A DNA stretch of 64,000 nt from Sycobia sp. Sy_11 (lineage: Eukaryota > Arthropoda > Insecta > Hymenoptera > Epichrysomallidae), in the NCBI GenBank assembly GCA_018907035.1, contig JACCIC010000004.1:1145001-1209000 (forward strand), read 5' to 3'. Positions 57,901 to 64,000 of this stretch are shown piece after piece. A program made the translations under genes and the position numbers. The notes below the pieces were generated by a model. The model saw only the letters and a list, made by a program, of their open reading frames with translations. It was not told the DNA's origin and did no database searches. Numbering within the stretch: the stretch's first letter is position 1; each line of letters opens with the position of its first letter.

Positions 57901-59035
57901 TTGACATATTTTTATTCCCTTTTCTGATCCCCTCCTCCAGATTATAAAATTTGTCAAAACATTGCATGATAATAGTATATAATGAGAAGAAAATAATTGA
58001 TAATAATAAAATATAACCAAAATTATTAAATATTTTATCTTTGGATCAAAGCAGATTATTTCAGAACCAAACTTAACATAAGTCCCACAATGAAATCAAA
58101 TTAATTTAGTTGCATTTATCGTTTTGACAGCCTCGCGTTTCTTCCCGATTATCCCAGTCAGAGCAAGCTGTAAGTATAACATTATATGTTTGATTTGATA
58201 AATACATTGAATAAGGAAGGCTTTATTTATACTAATTTAATTGTTCTTTTTGTAACCAACAGAGCAGGACACCTTCAGACGCAAATTTAGCATCGTTAGA
58301 TGCATCAAGAGCCCAACGTGAACTTATATCACAGCTTGAAGCAAAAAACAAAGAGATAATGCGAGAGATTGCAAGGTTAAGGTAGACCTGTGTCGTTTAA
58401 TTTCCTTAATATCGAGCCTGAACCTCATTATCATCCTGTCAGACCTTCCTAGAGTCACGCATGTTTTAAGGGTTTTTCCGTTTCGCTTTATGTATCCTTG
58501 GTTGCATTATATATATAGAAAGTAGTTACAAACAACATTGCTACACTTTTACACATTCTCGAAGCATAGATGATATATAAAAAAGAAAATATATAGTTTA
58601 ATCAGACTTTGTGAATACTTATTATCTAATATTTTGTTAATAAGATAAATATTAGTAAATATACTCAATAAAATGTATGAATATAATATGTATTTATAGA
58701 TACGAAAATATTCTCTCAAAATCATGTTTTGAATAATTTCAATAATTCAAAATATAATTGTTTGTTCTGAAACTTATTAGTTTTTTCCATACACATTATT
58801 CATACATACATCCATAGATTTTTATTTTAGAAGTGCTACCAAAAAATTTAACAACATTTCTAATTCTAGGAGACAACAAGAAATTGAAGCTGCGGGTTTA
58901 GAAAATCCAGCACTTATGTCAGAATTAAGAGCTCTACGGCAAAGAAAAGATGAACTGGAAAGTCATCTAGCAACACTACAAGATTCAAGAAGACAGCTTA
59001 TGGTTCAACTAGAAGGACTAATGAAGATGTTAAAA
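44889..59035 (+). CDS. Dyb: Dystrobrevin, 12 coding exons in window, C-terminus beyond
   Basis: Exons: 44889-45084, 46884-47100, 50249-50331, 50433-50584, 50664-50772, 51483-51649, 56489-56616, 57274-57372, 57433-57517, 58131-58169, 58263-58381, 58870-59035. All junctions are GT-AG with matching phases and give 520 codons. Order of parts: Ser/Gly-rich N-terminus (1-30), EF-hand-like regions (about 35-250), ZZ zinc finger (about 255-300), a Ser/Pro linker, then paired coiled coils (about 425-520) ending [16 protein letters not shown]. Dystrobrevin is a cytoplasmic partner of dystrophin and syntrophin in the membrane complex of muscle and neurons; the coiled coils bind dystrophin. The match to animal dystrobrevins is strong throughout ([32 protein letters not shown]). 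The final exons are not in view. Confidence 0.95.
45085..46883 (+). other. Dystrobrevin intron between first two coding exons
   Basis: A 1.8-kb GT-AG intron dominated by the long inverted repeat at 45482-46393. The stretch 45300-45480 (starting caccgtgtcccacatat) is GC-richer and unpaired; it may be the outer part of the same element. Confidence 0.7.
45482..46393. repeat. Long inverted repeat (arms about 420 bp, loop about 76 bp)
   Basis: Left arm 45482-45902 and right arm 45979-46393 are reverse complements with scattered mismatches. Examples: aacgaggcgaagtcgagcga (left) against tcgctcgacttcgcctcgtt (right); tatgggtagggaccgttgta pairs in the same way. The arms are GC-richer than the intron. 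No coding motif is seen. It is best read as a foldback or MITE-type DNA element, and its RNA copy would form a long hairpin. Confidence 0.9.
46884..47100 (+). CDS. Dyb: Dystrobrevin EF-hand-like exon
   Basis: 217 nt; acceptor ttatttgcag, donor GG|GTGAGT. It encodes [20 protein letters not shown] through [13 protein letters not shown], the helical dystrophin/dystrobrevin EF-hand 1 region. Confidence 0.95.
48268..48382 (+). mobile_element. Short palindromic-ended element, copy at 48.3 kb
   Basis: Starts gacagtcagattatccttag and ends ggacagtgtgattgtcatta. The inner string attctacgggagtgatca recurs at about 57080 and, reversed, at about 56770. It is followed by the family tail (gtaagatcaataaaaatatc). 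No ORF. Confidence 0.65.
48683..48711. repeat. (CT)n microsatellite
   Basis: Uninterrupted CT dinucleotides. Confidence 0.9.
50249..50331 (+). CDS. Dyb: Dystrobrevin exon, [17 protein letters not shown]
   Basis: 83 nt; acceptor gatctag, donor T|GTAAGT. The encoded [20 protein letters not shown] is nearly invariant in the family. Confidence 0.93.
50433..50584 (+). CDS. Dyb: Dystrobrevin second EF-hand-like exon
   Basis: 152 nt; acceptor tatttttag, donor TCT|GTGAGC. It encodes [18 protein letters not shown] and [10 protein letters not shown]. The DGNGHM loop resembles a degenerate EF-hand loop. Confidence 0.93.
50664..50772 (+). CDS. Dyb: Dystrobrevin exon, linker to ZZ
   Basis: 109 nt; encodes [20 protein letters not shown] and [13 protein letters not shown]. 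Acceptor tatacag, donor G|GTAAGC. Confidence 0.93.
51483..51649 (+). CDS. Dyb: Dystrobrevin ZZ zinc-finger exon
   Basis: 167 nt. The ZZ domain ligands are visible: CDAC, CQKC, CQDC and the His pair in [12 protein letters not shown]. Two zinc ions are bound in this cross-brace fold, which mediates binding to dystroglycan-type partners in dystrophin relatives. Donor TTT|GTAAGT, phase 0. Confidence 0.95.
51734..51820. repeat. Small element with about 17-bp inverted ends
   Basis: gtatacgatacacgtgc at 51734 pairs with gcacttgtatcgtaatac ending at 51820, with two mismatches and one extra base. The GC-rich centre also has an internal cactcg/cgagtg-type pairing. It looks like a tiny MITE or hairpin. 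Confidence 0.55.
51933..51991. repeat. (AT)n microsatellite
   Basis: About 59 bp of AT dinucleotides. Confidence 0.95.
53609..53728. repeat. AT-only palindromic patch
   Basis: Interleaved ATATAT, TTATATAA and AATATATT units with no G or C; self-complementary over most of its length. Confidence 0.8.
54412..55890. repeat. Long inverted repeat (arms about 540-650 bp)
   Basis: Left arm from about 54412 to 54950, right arm from about 55240 to 55890. Pairs include atggtccgaaaatc (54426) with gattttcggaccat (55857), and caaatatgacaaaatattga-type sequence (right) with the ttgtcacttgaatgac stretch (left). Also cctctacaggtggattta (left) pairs with taaatccacctgtagagg (right), and tcaaaatggcgga pairs with tccgccattttgga. 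Divergence is higher than in the 45.5-kb repeat and small indels are present. No protein motif is seen. Probably a foldback DNA transposon without coding capacity. Confidence 0.88.
56489..56616 (+). CDS. Dyb: Dystrobrevin linker exon after ZZ
   Basis: 128 nt; encodes [20 protein letters not shown] then [15 protein letters not shown], matching the family's post-ZZ motif. Acceptor ttaatcag, donor GT|GTAAGT. Confidence 0.93.
56733..56889 (-). mobile_element. Short palindromic-ended element, copy at 56.7 kb
   Basis: Ends ataatgacaaccagactgtc and gataatctgactgcgccc. The middle is AT-rich (aaaaataaaatg, aattaaaaattaaag). On the minus strand the hammerhead-like motif lies immediately upstream. Confidence 0.65.
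56987..57165 (+). mobile_element. Short palindromic-ended element, copy at 57.0 kb
   Basis: Starts gcggatagtcagattgtcgt, carries attctacaagggtgattg and ends with agacagtctatac, followed by a second end (ataatgacagtcagactgta) and the gaccgataaaaata tail. Confidence 0.65.
57274..57372 (+). CDS. Dyb: Dystrobrevin Pro/Ser-rich linker exon
   Basis: 99 nt; encodes [20 protein letters not shown] and [11 protein letters not shown]. The acceptor is tatag at 57273; an alternative gcgag at 57268 would give a non-matching frame. Donor AG|GTAAAT. Confidence 0.85.
57433..57517 (+). CDS. Dyb: Dystrobrevin exon with NAGNAG acceptor
   Basis: 85 nt (or 82). Acceptor sequence ctagcag offers two AG sites three bases apart; both keep the frame and differ by one Ser. 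It encodes [20 protein letters not shown], the start of the first coiled-coil helix. Confidence 0.9.
57518..58130 (+). other. Dystrobrevin intron (0.6 kb)
   Basis: AT-rich GT-AG intron; nothing else recognised. Confidence 0.7.
58131..58169 (+). CDS. Dyb: Dystrobrevin 39-nt exon
   Basis: [13 protein letters not shown]; acceptor ttttgacag, donor GCT|GTAAGT, phase 0 both sides. It could be skipped without a frame change, so alternative splicing is plausible. Confidence 0.8.
58263..58381 (+). CDS. Dyb: Dystrobrevin coiled-coil exon 1
   Basis: 119 nt; encodes [20 protein letters not shown] and [10 protein letters not shown], the conserved first coiled coil. Acceptor gtaaccaacag; donor AG|GTAGAC is weaker than the others. 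Confidence 0.9.
58382..58869 (+). other. Dystrobrevin intron (0.5 kb)
   Basis: AT-rich GT-AG intron with an unusual GTAGAC donor; nothing else recognised. Confidence 0.7.
58870..59035 (+). CDS. Dyb: Dystrobrevin coiled-coil exon 2
   Basis: 166 nt; encodes [20 protein letters not shown] through [16 protein letters not shown], the second coiled coil that binds dystrophin. Acceptor ttctaattctag, donor AAA|GTATGT, phase 0. No following exon was found up to 64000. Confidence 0.93.
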
Positions 59036-62000
59036 GTATGTTTATTTTATATTTATTTAAATAACAGTAAAAATTTACTCGTACCATTCATTACTTTTTC
59101 GTCTGTAGATTGTTAGTAATAATTAAAAAGTATTATATTTATGCAAATACTTGTGATGTATATGAGAAAAACCATAACGTCTTGAATTTCAAATCTACGA
59201 TTTCATGATTATCGGATAACGCTATAAGGCACTTAAAATTTTCTTCATTTGCAACTGATTAAAGATACAGATAATGATAATTTTATACATTTAAATACGA
59301 AAATACTGTTTTGTGACAAACTCCTTAACACGAACTTTTCCTTAACACTAACATTATGTGGATCATTATGAAAACATTTGATTTAAATAATCTGCAATAA
59401 ATTAATTCCAAATTTTTAACTTTATCACAAGTAGTAAATTATCTTTATTACGTAATTATATGCATTTACTCGAAAATTTACTCGAAAACCACGATTTATT
59501 ATTCTTGTGATATTGGAAAGCTTGCAGTACTTTTTTTTATTTCTTTGTTAGTTTTCTTTTCATTACATTAAGTATCATGAGAAGGTTAATATGCCGTTAG
59601 AAAACATAATCAATTTTGTTCCCCCTATAATCTAGAATTTAGCAACTGAACAACCGTATACGCACGCGAAGGCAATTTAGACGGATTCAAGTATTTAGAT
59701 ACATATCGCCACTAATTCGAGCTTGAATTAGTGTCGATTGTATATGTCATAGTGAATGACGAATAATCCAAGTTAAACTATCGATGGATCAATCCGATCA
59801 AAAAGATTGAATTTTCTTATTGTCGATGATTGTCGATGATATTTCTAATTGTTATTGTAAGTAATTCCAATCGCATAATACTCAAACATCCATTCTTATT
59901 CGTGAAAGCGACTCGTGATTTGGATTGTATAAATCGGACTTGAATTTCTTCAGCATTTTCAATACGAATAAAAGTCACAGCGGCATAAGCTATAAACCTC
60001 TTTAACTCGTTCAAACATTTCAGAAAGTTTACCTTTATATCTGTGGACATAATTATATTTCAAACATTGGAACTTGATGGGTCTGGGAGCACTGTGAGCA
60101 TCTAATTCTATAGTACTCTATGTTTCTATTTTAAGAATTCTATAAAAAAACTGAGGTGGGATACTACGGCTACTATGGAACAATAAACACATACATATTC
60201 ATACATACACAGGCATTCACGTGATGAATAGAGGAACTCTTGGACAAGTTCAGGGAAAGAGAAAAATAAAATAGTTCATGCGAACCAAACATATAAAAAT
60301 TGAACTTACGGTGTTAAAAATAATGTGTAAGGATTGAATCGGGTCGCGGTTGATGATGTGAGAAAGGGTTTCCCTGCGTCTAGATTCTACTCTAGGTACA
60401 ATTAGATAACATTACTAAAATAATCGAGGCTTTGCTGAAGCAGAGTATTTATATAGTTAGGGAAAGAAGACACACCAGACGTATAGAACTACAAAGTCTG
60501 GAGGAAGTGAATCAGAAATAGTGAATAAGTGAATAATAAAATCTTTGAATGTGTGGATCTAAGTAGCCAATGTAAATCCTGACCAAGGTTCCACACGACG
60601 GTTTAATAACGGCTGAAGGACTCCTGTATAATAAGGAAAAATCGTACTAAATAGAATATGGTGGGAAATGACCATAAATAACCTTGTTGATTTAGTTCAA
60701 GATGAAAATTATATCTCTGATGTAATTACCGCTTTAGTTTGTTAGATTTCGAAGAGTGTAGTGGTCAATGTTGTACATTGCTTGTAGAAATAGTTCCTAT
60801 TTGGAACTATTAGTTTTTAAAATAAGAGGTCCGCTAATTTTGACCTTTATATAATCTGGTATTGAATTTGAATTATTTCGTTTAAACTCTAATGTCTTGA
60901 AAAACTATTTTATGTATTAACAAACATTTTGACATAGTTTTTGGAGTAGTTCGGAGGGACCCCAAGTCACTTCTTATGATTCTCCATTTGTAAAATAGAA
61001 TTCTCATTAATTCTAGAGACTAATTAGAAATTAAGTTCTTTACTTTATCAAAACCAGAAAGTTAGTGGTTGAAATGGTTGAATAAGGCGGAGGATAGTTC
61101 AAGAAACGTTAGGACCGTGTTTGGGTGCTGGTTTCAATACCCTTATTACGGATAAAGACTTTTTTCTTAGCATTAAAAAAAAATTTTTTATAGAGGTTTT
61201 TGATTCTCGTCGGAAACTAAACCAATGGTCAATGTTGGGCGATCACAACCCCCCTCCCCCGATTCATATATGCGTTTTTCTACACAGTATTGTAAAGTTT
61301 ATGTTAAAATAAATTCACAAATATTTTTGAATATCAAGATTACTAACATTAGCGCCAACATTTACTAGAATTTTGAGAGCGCAGATTGTAATTCTTATCT
61401 AAGAATTATAAAATCCAATATTACTGATCAAATATGATGGCTTTGAAAAAGTATATCAGGGGTATAAGTTGAAATTTTTCGTATGATCTAAATATTTCCT
61501 ATCATATAGTATGATCTATACATTTCTATGATTTGGTACATATTTTTTTATTGATATTAATCTAACAAAATACACAAGCCACATTCCACACCAAAGTAAT
61601 ATCGTCGTAGTTGTTTATCTTAGTGAATATGTCGGGTTTCAAGTAAATCGCATTTGCAGCATTCCTTGTTTGTTTTATTTTATCTATTGTTATTTATTGA
61701 AATGAAAACCACTAAACAATTTAAAAATTATTTTATTTTAATTACCTTGTTTACTCGACGTCTGGAGATAAACTGAACTCACTTTTCTATACAACTATTA
61801 TTCTTTTTTTTTATTTGTTATGCTGCGAAGATGCCGCCGAACTCTCTCTATAAACATCATCTTTTTCAATCACTTCTATGCCTCCGATTCAAGAAAGCGC
61901 CTCGCCAATGTTCAGAGCACAATTTATTGCACAAAAATGAAAAATGTATTACTTTTCGAACAAACCTGTTTGGTCAAATATTTCATCATTTATGCCCGCA

Positions 62001-62300
62001 ACGCAGGTTCGGCCAAATAATAATTATTTAACCGTATCGTTTTTCTATGCGTTGCTTCTTAGCTGAAGGGCCGGAGACCACCCAGGACTAAGTAAAACTC
62101 GGTCTTGGTCGATGCTTTAACATCACCAAATAAGGCATCCAGGCCAAAGTACACGTCGCGGCAATAAACGTGACCGCGCACAGTTTGACCAAACTGTTGA
62201 TTTTAATGTTAAATGACGATTGAAAAATTTTAATTAACGTGATTTCGGTTTTTACATTAAATAGACGTTAAATTACTTTCAACGGTTTTAATATAAGTGG
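59036..62300 (+). other. Probable dystrobrevin intron or 3' flank, with retroelement debris
   Basis: No dystrobrevin exon was recognised. It holds the Bel-Pao fragment at 59817-60050. About 400 bases further on are LTR-like signals (TATTTATATAG at 60446-60456 and AATAAA at 60535-60540, ending near ccaaggttccacac), which may be an LTR on the + strand. The GC-richer piece 61810-62200 has short open frames in two registers and is unassigned. Confidence 0.45.
59817..60050 (-). pseudogene. Bel-Pao RNase H-region fragment
   Basis: The minus strand reads FIAYAAVTFIRIENAEEIQV, then FIQSKSRVAF, then SIMRLELLTITI, matching the Bel-Pao pattern (Y-A-A-V-x-Y, AKSRVAP, IPRLEL). The catalytic context upstream is eroded. 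It is an isolated fragment in antisense orientation to dystrobrevin. Confidence 0.75.
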
Positions 62301-62319
62301 TGATTATTATAACTTAATA

Positions 62320-62890
62320 TATAAGATCTATAGAGAAGAAAGGTGAAGCACATCGGTTGCTGTTAAAAACTTATGGTGAACATGGTCCAGTGATTAGAAT
62401 ATGCAGAACATGGTTTCGTCAGTTTAAATGTACAACATTTGATATGATAAAAAATGAACATCCTGGTGCAGTAAATAAGTTCGAAGACTAAGTAAAACAG
62501 CTTTTATTGAATGATGATTGAACCCAATTACAACAAATTTTAGCAAAAGCACTTAATGTGACTCGGGAAACAATTTATCAACATTTAAAAGCTATGGGAA
62601 AGATCCATAAGTATGGCAAATGAACGCCACACAAACTGAACGATAGATAAATACAAAATCAAAAAACAGTTGTGAAATGCTGCTACAACGGTTCCAAAGA
62701 AAATATTTTCTTCATTGAATGGTAAGAGGAACGAACAACGAATTTATTTGGAGAACCCGAAAAAAAAAATTATATACTTTCATTTGGTGCATCCGCATAT
62801 CGACTGCAAAGCCAAATAATTTTGCCCGTAAGACAATGCTCTGTATTGGACAAAAGTTGGATTGATTATGGCTTCCTCAATTTTGGAATT
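62320..62890 (+). pseudogene. Mariner C relic (N-terminal and middle region)
   Basis: The + strand reads EKKGEAHRLLLKTYGEHGPV, then CRTWFRQFK, then NEHPGAVNKFED, then LQQILAKALNVTRETIYQHL, then KAMGKIHKYGK, the mariner helix-turn-helix domains in order, with stops and shifts. A weak trace of the C-terminal region follows up to 62880. The sequence differs from mariners A, B and D, so it is a separate lineage. Confidence 0.75.
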
Positions 62891-62969
62891 TATTTTACCA
62901 GTTAAACAATATACGCGGCCAGACAATTAAGTAATGCGACAAAATAAAAAAATCGAGTTTATGTAAAAA

Positions 62970-64000
62970 TTAAGGTACATCGCTACGATCCCCTTCAAAG
63001 TAGCTCCCTCCCGTATCTATACACTTATTCCAGCTAGTTTTCCGGTTTTCGTAACAATTTTGGAACACTTGTGGGATCTCTCCGAGTATCCTCATCACAG
63101 ATTCTTGGGTGTCTTCAACGGAGTCAAAATGTTGACCTTTCACGAATTTTTTCAAATGGGAGAATAGGAAAAAGTCGCAAGGTGACATGTCCGGTGAATA
63201 GGGTGGCTGTGGTAACGTTGCGATGCCTTTAGACGGCAAAAACTGAGAGACATTAAACGTACTGTGACAGGGAGTATTGTCGAGATACAGAATCCAACTC
63301 TTCGCGACCTTTGGACGCACTATGAGCACCCTTTTTCGTAATTTTTCGAGCACATTGCGGTAGAATACTTGATTTACGGTTTTTCCAGGTGGTACAAAAT
63401 CTTTGTAAATCATACCTTTGCTGTCGAAGAAGCAAATGGAAATGGTTTTCACTTTGGACTTGCTCATTCTCGCCTTCCTTGGCCTTGATGCTCCAGGGAA
63501 CAGCCGCTGTTGGCTTTCTCATTTAGTTTCGGGGTCATATTGAAAAAACCAAATTTCATCACCAGTAATAACTCGATCGAGCAGAGTAGGATCACTTTCA
63601 ACATGCTCGAGACAATCTTAAGCGATGTTCATTTGGTGGGCTTTTTGCTCATCTGAAAGATTTTCTTCGGTTCATTCTTCGGTACCATCTTCGCACACAA
63701 CTTTTTTATGGCAAAATCTTCGGTTAAACTCTTTCTAGCTGTTTTCCGGTTAATATTTAATTTGTTAGGCAACATTCGAATGATTAGTCGCCGGTCTTGA
63801 CGAAAAAGAGCGTGGACGCACTGCGCATTCGCTCTCACGGCCTTTTTTCAAATCGGCATGCCACCGAAGCACCTAACTAAGGCTCAGGGCATCACTACCA
63901 TACACTTTAAGTACTACTCGCGCGTTGTTACAAAACACTAAACAGCTGGCGAAGAAATTCTCGTATAAAGGTCGTCAAGGTCTCGATCTAGAGAGTAGGG
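62970..64000 (-). pseudogene. Mariner D transposase, broken, runs to or past the window end
   Basis: The minus strand has an N-terminal part (63838-63629) with IIRMLPNKLNINRKTARKSL (second helix-turn-helix), then a stretch with in-frame stops that still reads TGDEIWFFQYDPETK (first catalytic Asp, about 63555). The open frame 63467-62970 follows with YLDNTPCHS (second Asp) and YSPDMSPCDFFLF (third Asp). The spacing between the last two is 34 residues (DD34D). At least two stops disable it. The 5' end of the element is beyond 63838, possibly outside the window, and no terminal repeats were identified. Confidence 0.88.

Noticed and set aside
61121..62031. Short open frames near the right end
   Set aside because: No motif and overlapping registers; not supported as genes or as dystrobrevin exons.

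Overview
The window is AT-rich animal nuclear DNA with multi-exon genes, GT-AG introns, one candidate AT-AC intron, a Pol III tRNA gene and many mariner, LINE and Bel-Pao remnants. This points to an arthropod, most likely an insect and possibly a hymenopteran. The species cannot be fixed from the sequence. Most short open frames are chance or belong to transposons.

Three host protein genes can be supported. (1) Bases 4106-9433 (+) hold the last three coding exons of a gene I do not recognise, joined in phase. A mariner (mariner A, 7466-8733) sits in its intron. (2) Bases 10965-13023 (-) encode a complete 109-residue FKBP12-type prolyl isomerase in four coding exons, plus a likely non-coding first exon. 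Its last intron has AT-AC ends and U12-type donor and branch-site motifs. Genes 1 and 2 converge. (3) Bases 29.8-59.0 kb (+) carry dystrobrevin. A GC-rich promoter and 5' UTR exon lie near 29.8-30.1 kb. A roughly 14.8 kb first intron follows, then 12 coding exons (44889-59035, 520 codons) covering the EF-hand-like regions, the ZZ zinc finger and the coiled coils. The C-terminal end was not found and probably lies beyond the window. A tRNA-Arg(ACG) gene stands alone at 25267-25339.

The rest is mobile-element territory. Bases 14.5-23.4 kb are a graveyard: copies of a second mariner (B) and a shared repeat lie in opposite orientations on either side of LINE, LTR and Bel-Pao relics. Dystrobrevin intron 1 holds a nearly intact antisense I-type LINE (39430-44550) with a 13-bp target-site duplication. 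Two very long inverted repeats, 45482-46393 and about 54412-55890, sit in other dystrobrevin introns and would fold into long hairpins in the pre-mRNA. A family of short elements with nearly palindromic ends recurs at 14.5, 14.8, 48.3, 56.7 and 57.0 kb; at least two copies adjoin a hammerhead-ribozyme-like motif. The right end (62.3-64.0 kb) has two further mariner relics.

No new multi-gene system is evident. The best leads are the AT-AC intron, the two long hairpins and the hammerhead-like short element family.
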